Source: a virus
Length of the DNA stretch: 64,000 nt
Virus record (IMG/VR): IMGVR_UViG_3300008448_000017
Coordinates: 38,277-102,276 of that record
Direction: 5' to 3' (one strand)
How positions within the stretch are numbered: the first letter of the stretch is position 1; every line of letters begins with the position of its first letter. Below the pieces are notes generated by a model. That model did no database searches and was not told the origin of the DNA. It was given only the letters and a program-made list of their open reading frames with translations. The translations under genes and the position numbers were made by a program. This document shows, piece by piece, positions 49,536-57,745 of this stretch.

Positions 49536-51044
49536 TCATAGATACAAAACATATTTGGTAGAACCACAGTCCCATACTCTAGTATATCCCATTTCTTCCA
49601 TAATTTGGCGTTCTGTTTTATTTTCTGTATCTGCTCCTAGTTTCTTCAGATGGTATTTTGTGAAATTATACCTATGGATTCGTGTTAAGTAATTTTTTGT
49701 GTAAAAATATCCGGGAGACGAGGTTCCTGTTTTAGAAAAACCTATAACCAAATACATATTTTTGTTTGGGTTTGTCCATCTGTTATCAGAATACGAGTAT
49801 ATTTGTGTTGGGTTGTATGTATTTTGAAAGAATTTAATGAGTTTGGATGCACCTCCAACAACGTTAAATGAAGAGGCATATCTTGACAATTCATATACAT
49901 CAGGGGTTGGAGTTGCTCCTAGAGATACACGTGGGTGTGAAAATGTCATAACTGCTACTAGTTCACCTCTATTAAATAGACCCAATTTGATAGAACTTCT
50001 ATCTTCTCCTTGTATGTGATGGTTGTTGAGAAATTCATTTTTTTGTTTGGATGATATTTCTTCTATATGACATTTACGGGCGTATATTGTATGGGATTTT
50101 GGCGATTGTTTCAATATGGATTGCAGTTTGGCTTTTACAATGTCTTTTTTGTTTAGCCATTCATCTGAGAATATTTGGATAAGGTGGATGTTTTGAGCGA
50201 GACAATGATTTGTTTTGTTAATGTGATAGTCTTTCATGCGCCCCCCTTTTTCAGAATGCCAGTAAAGACCATTGTATTCTATACCTATAGACAATTCAGG
50301 GAAAAATATGTCTATTTCATTACGAGGTACTATACCCTTGAGGTTGGTTTGTATTTCCCCATCATATATAGATTGCACATATTCAAGAAGCTCTATTTCT
50401 TCTTTGGATTGTTTACCAACACTAGAAAACACATCCCAATCGACATGTCCTTTTATATAATCTCTATGGTATATATCTTTACCAAGGTCACAATTTCTTC
50501 CATTTATCAATATGTTTACTTTCTCACCACACCCACATTTACATAAAGGATCATTTCCATCTAACATATGTTTTATGATATATTCACTTTTGGTGGTTTC
50601 TGGGTGTTTTTTGTTAATATGGAACATTAGGTGTCTATTGCTAGATAGGATTTCTCCACATTCTTGGCAGGTGAATTTAGGGTTTTGTGAGGTTTTTGCT
50701 TTGAGTTGTTTGGGGCGAAATTCCCCGTGTTGGGTTACATATTCTTCTGTTGATATATTATGGACCCACTTTAAGTGCATACTCATGGAGCGTATAGTTT
50801 CGGAAGAACCACAGATATTACATATATGGTTGGGTCCATCTATTTGTTTTGAATATGAAATATTGAATGAATCTCCTTCAAACCGCCATATATATCCTCC
50901 TGCTGTTTTGTATTTTCCTTTACAACAGTTTATAATAGAATCATAGTTTACTATATGGGTGGCTAATTGAGGTGTTGGGAAAATGTCAATAACTGTCCCA
51001 TCTAACGAATATTGTATAACTTTTTTATTGTATATTTTTTTCAT
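49536..51044 (-). CDS. Homing endonuclease, EDxHD/Vsr-like with NUMOD1 and zinc fingers
   Basis: 502-residue multi-domain homing endonuclease. Residues 1-55 (VIQYSLDGTVIDIFPTPQLA and SIINCCKGKYKTAGGYIWRF) are a NUMOD1-type DNA-binding helix-turn-helix. Two C2H2-like fingers follow (CNICGSSETIRSMSMHLKWVH and CQECGEILSSNRHLMFHINKKH, about 72-150), then a CKCGCGE treble-cysteine part. The nuclease part (about 215-310) has NEIDIFFPELSIGIEYNGLY, WHSE, and LIQIFSDEW, the pattern of Vsr/EDxHD enzymes. A C-terminal domain of the type seen with such enzymes follows. Inserted between the capsid terminator and phoH. Confidence 0.87.
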   Translation of the reverse strand: MKKIYNKKVIQYSLDGTVIDIFPTPQLATHIVNYDSIINCCKGKYKTAGGYIWRFEGDSFNISYSKQIDGPNHICNICGSSETIRSMSMHLKWVHNISTEEYVTQHGEFRPKQLKAKTSQNPKFTCQECGEILSSNRHLMFHINKKHPETTKSEYIIKHMLDGNDPLCKCGCGEKVNILINGRNCDLGKDIYHRDYIKGHVDWDVFSSVGKQSKEEIELLEYVQSIYDGEIQTNLKGIVPRNEIDIFFPELSIGIEYNGLYWHSEKGGRMKDYHINKTNHCLAQNIHLIQIFSDEWLNKKDIVKAKLQSILKQSPKSHTIYARKCHIEEISSKQKNEFLNNHHIQGEDRSSIKLGLFNRGELVAVMTFSHPRVSLGATPTPDVYELSRYASSFNVVGGASKLIKFFQNTYNPTQIYSYSDNRWTNPNKNMYLVIGFSKTGTSSPGYFYTKNYLTRIHRYNFTKYHLKKLGADTENKTERQIMEEMGYTRVWDCGSTKYVLYL

Positions 51045-51068
51045 CCTACTGTTTGTCTAGCATATCGT

Positions 51069-51079
51069 GTATACATATT
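51069..51079 (-). promoter_or_regulatory. Promoter-like motif AATATGTATAC
   Basis: Like the holin and HNH elements with one change, 24 bases ahead of the homing endonuclease and directly after the capsid terminator. Confidence 0.45.
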
Positions 51080-51095
51080 AGTAAGATACAAAAAA

Positions 51096-51115
51096 AGCCT
51101 GGCTTTCACCAGGCT
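51096..51115 (-). terminator. Rho-independent terminator after major capsid gene
   Basis: Perfect 7-bp stem AGCCTGG/CCAGGCT with 6-base loop, followed by a T-run of about six on the minus strand, 24 bases after the capsid stop. A strong end for the head operon. Confidence 0.92.
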
Positions 51116-51139
51116 CTTTAGAAAATGTTTGTATTATGA

Positions 51140-52813
51140 TTAGATAGATGCTAGATCATTTACAAATACACGTCCATAAAACTCAGGTCTTATCATTTTC
51201 TTAGCGTAACGAGTTAAGAGACCTTTACGTGGAGTAAATGTGTCTGGATCGTACACAAGTGGAGTCATGATTAACGGAATGTATGGAGCAAATACAGCAC
51301 CTGTTTCAAGGAACTGAGATCCTCTATAACCCATCAAGATAACGTTCTCAGTCATATAAGGATTCTTATAAACTGTGAAACGGTTATTCAATTGACCTGA
51401 TTTTTGGATACCGAATGCGTAAGACATTTTAGTAGCTTCACCATCTGAAGTTGAAGCGAATCCTGGGATTGACTCAAGAACAGTAGCAACTGTAGGAGAA
51501 ACAACCATGAAGTTAGCACCTCCACGTAGAGTTTTCTGGTGGATTTTGTTGCTTACTTTTTGGAATTTCGTACCCAAAGTTTGGAACCACTGACCTTGTG
51601 TATTGTAGAATCCAAGGTTATCATATCCTGTGTTAGCAGAATTCAATGAACGGTTATTTACAGCTGACCACCACTCATCTGCAGCAGAAGCGTCTTGGAT
51701 CAACATATCAAGTACTTCAAGGTCAATTTCCAATGAAATGTACTCAGACATGATAGATGTCAATTCAGCTTCAGCATCAAGTGCTTGGTAAGCGTTCAAA
51801 TCTTGTGCGAATTCAGGTGTCCATTGTGCTTTCAACTTACGAGTTTTAGCAACGATAGCTTCTGATTTCAATTTAACGTCAATTTGTGGGATAGCTAAAG
51901 CATCAGCAGATGTAGATTGTGCGTTTGGATAACCACCAGCATTTCCTGATTGGTCTTCGAAATCACCTCTGTAGTTATCTTTTGGTTGTACGTTGTAGTA
52001 AACAACAAGTTTTCCTGTGATAGGTCCAACAGATGGAGTGTTGTATACAAAACGAATAGCACCACCAACAACTTTAGTGTATTGTGGAAGTAATGTATTT
52101 GCAGAGTATGAACCTGAAAGAGCAGCAAATGCACGAACACCTTCAAGATCTGGGCTGTTCAATGAACCTGTTGGTACATCGATGTATGAAATAAGACTAC
52201 CAGCAGCAACTGAAGCAGATAATTCAGCATCGTAGTTAACCATAGCCCAAGTTGCATCACCTCTTTGGATTGACCATTCAGATCCAGTAACTGAAGCTGA
52301 GAATTGGTTGATTGAGTATCCGAAACGACCTGCTCCGTAAAGACCACCTTCAGGGTCAACACCAGCACCAGGGTTAGTGTTACCGTACATTGAAGAAGGA
52401 GATGTAAATACTTCACCTACTCCACCAAACTTCAATTGTTTTGCTTGGTCATATTGGAAATCTAGGAAGAATACAAGTCCAGAAGGCAAGTTCATAGGTT
52501 GTACAGAAACGAATTCTTTTGAAGAAATCGCACCGAATACCTTACGTACCAATGGAAGAGCAACTCCAGCCCACTGTGCACCTGCACCAACTGTAAATGT
52601 ACCACCTACTCCAGCAGTGTTAGTTGAAGTTTCAACAACAAGTTGTTTTGCTTGGTTTTCAAGGATCATAGCCATGTTGTTTTTCTCAACCTCGTTTCCA
52701 AGGCCTTCCAACAAACCTGTCTTACCCCATTTTGCAGCCATTCTTGCTGCATCACTCTGCATGTTTTTCCAACCGCTTGCAGAGCTTTCTAGTAATGAAT
52801 TAATGTTTGACAT
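51140..52813 (-). CDS. Major capsid protein (T4 gp23-like)
   Basis: 557 residues (T4 gp23 is 521). Opens MSNINSLLESSASGWKNMQS with an N-terminal helical part that the T4 protein loses on maturation; ILENQAKQLVVETSTNTAG (about 50-68) offers a cleavage site after Glu in LVVE, near T4 position 65. Then GAQWAGVALPLVRKVFGAIS begins the mature HK97-type fold. The C-terminal half includes FMVVSPTVATVLESIPGF and ILMGYRGSQFLETGAVFAPY, PLIMTPLVYDPDTFTPRKGL, a match to gp23. It follows scaffold and protease and ends with a strong terminator, as expected for the most abundant virion protein. Confidence 0.94.
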   Translation of the reverse strand: MSNINSLLESSASGWKNMQSDAARMAAKWGKTGLLEGLGNEVEKNNMAMILENQAKQLVVETSTNTAGVGGTFTVGAGAQWAGVALPLVRKVFGAISSKEFVSVQPMNLPSGLVFFLDFQYDQAKQLKFGGVGEVFTSPSSMYGNTNPGAGVDPEGGLYGAGRFGYSINQFSASVTGSEWSIQRGDATWAMVNYDAELSASVAAGSLISYIDVPTGSLNSPDLEGVRAFAALSGSYSANTLLPQYTKVVGGAIRFVYNTPSVGPITGKLVVYYNVQPKDNYRGDFEDQSGNAGGYPNAQSTSADALAIPQIDVKLKSEAIVAKTRKLKAQWTPEFAQDLNAYQALDAEAELTSIMSEYISLEIDLEVLDMLIQDASAADEWWSAVNNRSLNSANTGYDNLGFYNTQGQWFQTLGTKFQKVSNKIHQKTLRGGANFMVVSPTVATVLESIPGFASTSDGEATKMSYAFGIQKSGQLNNRFTVYKNPYMTENVILMGYRGSQFLETGAVFAPYIPLIMTPLVYDPDTFTPRKGLLTRYAKKMIRPEFYGRVFVNDLASI

Positions 52814-52839
52814 TGTTTTTGTTTTTTAAAATGAAAAAA

Positions 52840-53982
52840 TTATTTAATACCTGCCAATTTTTGGAATCGAGCCACCATTGGATCAGATTCAACAATTGGT
52901 TGTTTTGTGTTTGTAGTACCTAATGTTTTAGAAGCGCTACCTAAGTTTTCTTTAAGTGATGTTGGTTTTGTTTTAAGACCTTCGCTTAAAGTTTCAAACA
53001 CCAATTTAGTTTCTTTTACAGTAGTTGCTTTATCAAACATACCAAGTACGTTTATTTTTTGACTTTCAGTCAAGTTTTTCGCTTTGAAGATTTTATTTGT
53101 GTAAAGCAATTTAGCATTTAACAAATTAACTTCATTTAAATCTTTACGAAGAGATTCGATTGTAGAATAAGCTTCAGATAATTCTTCAGAAACTTCTGGT
53201 TTAGCTTCAGATTTTACTTTATCGATGATGTTTTTAACTTCTCCTTTATTTTTTGCTTTCTTAATTTGAGCAATTGTAGAAGTAGCTGCTGCTCCAACTA
53301 CACCAAATGCAGCAAGGATAGCAGGTAAGAATTCAGACATAGATACAGCAATATTTCCATAATCTTCTTCTAATTCTTCCTCATACATCATACCTTCGTC
53401 TTTCATTTCATCTTCTTCAAGAGAAGCGATTTCAGCAAGTAGTTCATCAAGGTTGATTTCCTCTTCTTCTTCACCCATTTCCATTTCAGGTTCCATTTCT
53501 TCAGACTCTTCAGCTTCACCAGCTTCAAGATCTAGTTCACCAGAACTCATCATATCAGCGATAACATCTTCGATCATTTTTTTAAGATCTTCATCTGTCA
53601 TGTCTTCAAGATCAAGTGGTTCACCTTCTTTTTCTTCAGATTCTTCAGATTCTTCAGACTCCATGTCTTCTTCCTCTTCTTCTTCGTTTAGCTCGTTAAG
53701 TAATTCATCTAAATTCAATTCTTCTTCTAACTCACCTTCTTCGTCAAGTGCTTTTTTAAACATTGATGAGTCTGGGTTTTCTCCGTCGTCTGAGAATTTT
53801 CCAAAATCTTCTTCTAATTCATCCTCTTCTAATTCCATTTCTTGGAGTTTAGCAGAGAGCATAGATTTCAATTGTGGAGTGAATGATTCCTCTAGAGCTG
53901 CTTTTGCGTTTGCTATAGCCATGTCTTTAACAGCTTTAGCGTCTGCGATTGCTTCTTTAAGCAAATCTCTGTTTGTTGCCAT
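52840..53982 (-). CDS. Prohead scaffolding/core protein (T4 gp22-like)
   Basis: 380 residues. Residues 1-50 (LLKEAIADAKAVKDMAIANA, then LEESFTPQLKSMLSAKLQEM) match the start of scaffold cores in T4-like marine phages. A very acidic middle (about 50-210, runs of Glu/Asp with EESEESEEKEGE-like stretches) is typical of cleaved core proteins. A hydrophobic helix (about 215-235, SEFLPAILAAFGVVGAAATS) is an odd addition. The C-terminal part is Lys-rich helical (LRKDLNEVNLLNAKLLYTNK) and ends KLAGIK. Many L/I-x-E sites could be cut by the neighbouring protease. Confidence 0.85.
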   Translation of the reverse strand: MATNRDLLKEAIADAKAVKDMAIANAKAALEESFTPQLKSMLSAKLQEMELEEDELEEDFGKFSDDGENPDSSMFKKALDEEGELEEELNLDELLNELNEEEEEEDMESEESEESEEKEGEPLDLEDMTDEDLKKMIEDVIADMMSSGELDLEAGEAEESEEMEPEMEMGEEEEEINLDELLAEIASLEEDEMKDEGMMYEEELEEDYGNIAVSMSEFLPAILAAFGVVGAAATSTIAQIKKAKNKGEVKNIIDKVKSEAKPEVSEELSEAYSTIESLRKDLNEVNLLNAKLLYTNKIFKAKNLTESQKINVLGMFDKATTVKETKLVFETLSEGLKTKPTSLKENLGSASKTLGTTNTKQPIVESDPMVARFQKLAGIK

Positions 53983-54166
53983 TTTTCCTAAATTTATTTT
54001 TTTGTTGGGAAAGTACGTTTATTAAGAAACGTAATAGAAATTATTTAATTGATACTGTATAAGAGACAGCATATTCATATTATATGTATGTATATAGAAT
54101 GTCAAAATCGCAAGAGACAAAAAAAGCTCCCCGAAGGAAGCAATTTCTGTACCGGTTTGCATATTT
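53983..54166. other. Intergenic region between protease and scaffold genes
   Basis: Longest non-coding gap of the head block (184 bases). It holds a 7-bp perfect inverted repeat TACGTTT/AAACGTA (54014-54033) close to the scaffold start, a 14-base match to the Tn5 mosaic end (54056-54069), an AT-rich stretch with TATATACATACATATAATA on the minus strand, and the protease terminator. No clear AATATTTATAA motif is seen, so how scaffold and capsid are started is uncertain. Confidence 0.6.
54126..54141 (-). terminator. UUCG-loop terminator after prohead protease
   Basis: Minus-strand GCTTCC-TTCG-GGGAGC followed by T7. A 6-bp stem (one G-U pair) with the extra-stable UUCG tetraloop, 25 bases after the protease stop. 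It separates the protease from the highly expressed scaffold and capsid genes. Confidence 0.85.
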
Positions 54167-54775
54167 TTACCAAATAGGACACACTCCTTGCGAGCAAAGA
54201 ATTTCAGTCACTATTGAATTTACTTTAGAATATTGATTTGTTGTTGGTTGTTCTAAACCTTCTCTAAGTGGAGACATATATGATCCTGGGTTTGAAGGTG
54301 TAGAGACAAAATCCCAACATAATAGATCAAAATCGTTTTGTACCACTAATAGGCCTTTTTCCTCTTGTAATGATCCCATACCACGAGAAGATACTCCAAC
54401 ATTAATACCACTATCAATAAGTGCTTTTAAAATGTTTCCTGATGGGGTAGGTAATATTTCAATTTTACCCATTACGTTATCTCCATCCCACCAAATTTCT
54501 GAGATATTATGGGAAACATTTTTTAGGTTGATGATAGAGGATTCAGGGTGATCTAGTTCACCTAGAGCACGTTTTTCTTTAACGCTAGACATATATTTGT
54601 CTATTTCGCGTTCCCATAAATCTTTAGAGTAGTATCTACCGTTTCCGTTTTTTACTTCAGCAGTAGCTAAAATACCCTCTACTAGCGGATTACCACGATC
54701 AGATATTTTACCTTCTGTTAGGGAAACAGGGGATGTTTTGAAGATTTGGGTTTCTATTAATACTTGTTTGCTCAT
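54167..54775 (-). CDS. Prohead maturation protease (T4 gp21-like)
   Basis: Serine protease that cleaves scaffold and capsid during head maturation (202 aa; T4 gp21 is 212). The catalytic His lies in GELDHPESS (H76) and the nucleophile in NVGVSSRGMG (S129 or S130), matching the S78-type herpes-protease-like fold. 'NGNGRYYSKDLWEREIDKYM' and 'LLCWDFVSTPSNPGSYMSP' are typical for the family. It lies between a large head protein and the scaffold gene, as in T4. The terminator after it has a UUCG loop. Confidence 0.92.
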   Translation of the reverse strand: MSKQVLIETQIFKTSPVSLTEGKISDRGNPLVEGILATAEVKNGNGRYYSKDLWEREIDKYMSSVKEKRALGELDHPESSIINLKNVSHNISEIWWDGDNVMGKIEILPTPSGNILKALIDSGINVGVSSRGMGSLQEEKGLLVVQNDFDLLCWDFVSTPSNPGSYMSPLREGLEQPTTNQYSKVNSIVTEILCSQGVCPIW

Positions 54776-54777
54776 GT

Positions 54778-56400
54778 TTAGTCGTTGTCGGTACCTTCAT
54801 ATCCCATTCTTAAATGGCGTTCAATATCATCACGCATATCCGGGTTGAATTTGGATAAAATATCATCCATATCCAAACCATCTTCATACATTTCTTCGGA
54901 TTGGGCAAGAGCTTTTGACAATTCCGGGTTAACTTCTTCGTCTCCCATTTCATCAATTAATTCTTTTTTCTTGCCTTTACCTTTAGACATCATTTTCTCT
55001 ATTTTAGCTTTTGCTTTTTCTAGAGCTTTGATGTCTTTTTCAAGTTCTTTTACTTTTTTAGCGTCGGTAAGGTTTTTCATATCCTCATCCTCATCTAATT
55101 TGTTGAGTTGGGATTTGCGTTTTTCAATAGCAGCATCAATTTTTTCTAGTTTAGAAGCTAGGATTTCATGTTCTGCTTCTTTGTTAATTGCTGCTAGTTC
55201 TTTTTCGATGCTTTCTTTTAAAGTTTCAGTTACTTCTTCTTTCATCACATTTAAATTTGGAAATAAGAAATCACCTGCAGCCCAATATTGTTTATCACCA
55301 GCTTTATTAAATTTATCTTCTTTTGCTTTTGTTACTTCAGCTTTTAATGGATGGTATACTTTAAATTCCTTTGGAAGATCAACTGTAGGGCCATAGTTGT
55401 CAGGTTTATTTAAAATTTGTTTAACCATAGGTGGAATATCCATAATCAACTTTTTAATCGCTGGTTGATTAGCATATCCTTTAACTAAATTGTTATACAA
55501 GATATCTGAGATATAAAATGTCTCACTGCCAGGATTATATACCATATGGTCTTTAAAGTGTTTTCTAATATTTGAAGGAAATGGTAATTGTTTAGGGATA
55601 AAACGTTTACCACCACTACCCCCACCATGTGTGTTGATGGTCATCATTCCATAGTTACCACCACCTCTTACTTCTTCTAATTCTTCATTGATGATAGAAC
55701 GAATAATTTCACGTAATGTTTGTTCTTCCTCGTTGATAGGTTGAATAGATTCTTTCAAATCACCATATCCGGATGCTTTATATTTTCCTGTTGGCTCTTT
55801 CGGGGTACCTAATCCAGGATGTTCAGTTGTATATCCCAATCCTTTGATTCCGAATTGACCATCTTTAACATAGTATGTTGAATCCTTTTCTAGGTTTTTC
55901 AACACAATATCTCTAATTTGTTCTACTGTTTTGTCCTCGTTTTTAGGGTCTTTCATTTCAGCGTAATAACCTTTCATCAATTGACCATAGATAACATTAT
56001 CTAGGTTTTTCTTATCAGAATGATCGTATCCGTGTTTAAGGTCATCTTCAACTTGGTTTGAAGTTTTTTTCAATTCAGCCTTTTCGTCTTCTTCTTGAGA
56101 TTTAAGTTTTTTCTCTTTAACTTCTTTGGCTTTGATTTGTGGATCTTTTGCTTCTTCTAAGAATTTCTCAAATGCAAGCTCATATGATTCTTTTTTAGAT
56201 TCACCTAGTGTATTAATTGGAGATAGACCTACTAAATTTTCATTTACAATCCCTTTTTGTTTTAGAATTGTAGTTGCTTCGTCAAACGTAGCAGCATTAC
56301 GAATATAATTTGGAAATTGACGTTTTGCTTCAGTTAAGAATACACCTTTGTGTCCTTTTCCTTCTTTAATTAATTGATATTGTTCATTTAAGGTTTTCAT
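54778..56400 (-). CDS. Large head-associated protein (540 aa), function unknown
   Basis: Highly charged protein encoded just before the protease (2-base gap). It opens MKTLNEQYQLIKEGKGHKGV, includes FLTEAKRQ (a possible L-T-E cleavage site), and has a helical Lys/Glu-rich first 200 residues. In the middle, LREIIRSIINEELEEVRGGG (about 230-249) is the same kind of amphipathic segment found at the N-termini of other proteins here. A more ordered part (about 265-370, 'PKQLPFPSNIRKHFKDHMVY') is followed by coiled coil (380-475) and an acidic end. Probably a core or internal head protein cut by the protease; inference from place and composition. Confidence 0.68.
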   Translation of the reverse strand: MKTLNEQYQLIKEGKGHKGVFLTEAKRQFPNYIRNAATFDEATTILKQKGIVNENLVGLSPINTLGESKKESYELAFEKFLEEAKDPQIKAKEVKEKKLKSQEEDEKAELKKTSNQVEDDLKHGYDHSDKKNLDNVIYGQLMKGYYAEMKDPKNEDKTVEQIRDIVLKNLEKDSTYYVKDGQFGIKGLGYTTEHPGLGTPKEPTGKYKASGYGDLKESIQPINEEEQTLREIIRSIINEELEEVRGGGNYGMMTINTHGGGSGGKRFIPKQLPFPSNIRKHFKDHMVYNPGSETFYISDILYNNLVKGYANQPAIKKLIMDIPPMVKQILNKPDNYGPTVDLPKEFKVYHPLKAEVTKAKEDKFNKAGDKQYWAAGDFLFPNLNVMKEEVTETLKESIEKELAAINKEAEHEILASKLEKIDAAIEKRKSQLNKLDEDEDMKNLTDAKKVKELEKDIKALEKAKAKIEKMMSKGKGKKKELIDEMGDEEVNPELSKALAQSEEMYEDGLDMDDILSKFNPDMRDDIERHLRMGYEGTDND

Positions 56401-56855
56401 TCTTCTCCTTTTAATAATGTTAATGTTTTTTCTAAAAAGTCTATAATCATTTTAGTTGATATAACCACATCATACGTATCTGGGTTAGAATTGTATGCTG
56501 ATATTACTTTATCTTTTGCGTTATCCATTGCTGGGGATAACTGGTTGATGAGTTCTTCAATTTTGTTAAAATCACCTAAAATATCTTGTTGGAATTCGTT
56601 GTATTTATTGTCTTCAAACAATTTTTTTACCTCTAAACCAGACCCTTTAATCTTGTTTGGAACTGGTTTCCATCCTAGTTTATAGTAGTATGGTTTTTTT
56701 ACTCCTTTTTCGTTTGTTCCTTTTTTAAAGGAATATTTGGAAACATATTGTGCTCCAGCTCCGGGTGAAAAAGTTGCACCTCCAGTTCCTGTGCTAGATT
56801 CTTCAGATAAGTTTTTTAACTTTTCCTTAATTATATTTATAATTCTATCACGCAT
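56397..56855 (-). CDS. Head-associated protein with CTS-like N-terminus (152 aa)
   Basis: Opens MRDRIINIIKEKLKNLSEES, an amphipathic helix ending L-S-E, like other proteins here proposed to be packaged in the head. It is followed by a Gly/Thr/Ser/Ala segment (TGTGGATFSPGAGAQYVS) and a basic strand region 'FKKGTNEKGVKKPYYYKLGW', which I have seen in uncharacterised proteins of related phages. The C-terminal half is two helices. Start overlaps the upstream gene end by 8 bases, and its stop overlaps the next ATG (ATGA). Position between portal and protease supports a head role. Confidence 0.68.
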   Translation of the reverse strand: MRDRIINIIKEKLKNLSEESSTGTGGATFSPGAGAQYVSKYSFKKGTNEKGVKKPYYYKLGWKPVPNKIKGSGLEVKKLFEDNKYNEFQQDILGDFNKIEELINQLSPAMDNAKDKVISAYNSNPDTYDVVISTKMIIDFLEKTLTLLKGEE

Positions 56856-57705
56856 TTACTGTTTCCAATTCTGTTAACAAGTCACAGTATTGTAAAAGAT
56901 CAACCAAATCATTGTCCGTTACCTTATAGTTTTTATCTACGGGTTTGATCAATGATGTAATTTCGTTGATTTTAATTTTAGTTACTGGGTCTTTTGTTTT
57001 GTTGTTTAGGGTTGTTAATTCTTTTTTAATTTCTTTTGATTTAGAAATATAGAATTCTTTTAAACGTGGAGTGTTATCAATTGAATTAATTAATTCTTTT
57101 AATATAAGTTTTTGATGTGTATTCAATTCGTTGTATTTACCGTTAAATTTTTCAAGGATAATACGGTATGTTAATATGCGAGTATCTTTATCTTCTTTTC
57201 TAAATTCCTCCAATATATTTTCACGTACTTTTTTCTCTGCAATAGGGGCTGCTGTTAAGTGCTCTAAAATAGTTACTTTATTGATGATGATATATTCGGG
57301 ATTGATCGGTGTTGGAGTATTATACATTTCTAACAATGTATAGAAAGCAGCTTGTGTTTTGTAGTTGGGAAGCTTGTGGTTGAAAAATTCATTCAAATCA
57401 TAATATTTTTGAATTTCATTAATCAAATTGTATTTTTGTTTTTTAATTGATTTTCTATTTAAAGTTTTAGAAGACTCTAAAAGTGTATCAATAATCACAT
57501 TAGCTTTAGTTTCTGTTAAACTAGTACGTTTAAGTAATGTCTCATACAATCTATATTCTTTCCCTAGTTCTGTTTTGACAAAATATTTTTTCAAAAGACC
57601 TTTAATTGGGGAATCTTTCCCCTCTAAAGTGTCAGCTGTGATTTGTCTAACGAGCAATTCAAAAAGAATGCCAGAATTTTTGTACTTCGAATGTTTAATC
57701 TTCAT
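56848..57705 (-). CDS. Head-region helical protein (285 aa), unassigned
   Basis: An almost all-helical, basic protein with no family name: MKIKHSKYKNSGILFELLVR, then 'LRLYETLLKRTSLTETKANV'-like helices, 'FFNHKLPNYKTQAAFYTLLE' and 'DNDLVDLLQYCDLLTELETV'. The N-terminus 'KYKNSGILFELLVRQITADTLEG' recurs in proteins found next to portal genes in other large phages, as I recall. No enzymatic motif. It is directly downstream of the portal gene, with a promoter-like motif in the 40-base gap, and is followed by a gene overlapping by 8 bases. Confidence 0.68.
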   Translation of the reverse strand: MKIKHSKYKNSGILFELLVRQITADTLEGKDSPIKGLLKKYFVKTELGKEYRLYETLLKRTSLTETKANVIIDTLLESSKTLNRKSIKKQKYNLINEIQKYYDLNEFFNHKLPNYKTQAAFYTLLEMYNTPTPINPEYIIINKVTILEHLTAAPIAEKKVRENILEEFRKEDKDTRILTYRIILEKFNGKYNELNTHQKLILKELINSIDNTPRLKEFYISKSKEIKKELTTLNNKTKDPVTKIKINEITSLIKPVDKNYKVTDNDLVDLLQYCDLLTELETVNA

Positions 57706-57724
57706 TCTGTGGTAATTAGTTTAT

Positions 57725-57735
57725 TTATAAATATA
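57725..57735 (-). promoter_or_regulatory. Promoter-like motif TATATTTATAA
   Basis: Ten of eleven positions of the recurring motif on the minus strand, 19 bases before the 285-aa gene and just after the portal stop. Confidence 0.5.
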
Positions 57736-57745
57736 TTAAATTTTG

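Noticed and set aside
53453-54025. Plus-strand Ser-rich frame of 190 codons
   Set aside because: Complement of the Glu/Asp-rich scaffold gene: GAA/GAG codons read backwards give Ser and Phe runs.
54785-55396. Plus-strand frame of 203 codons opposite the 540-aa head protein
   Set aside because: Serine- and phenylalanine-rich shadow of a Lys/Glu-rich gene; no independent signal.
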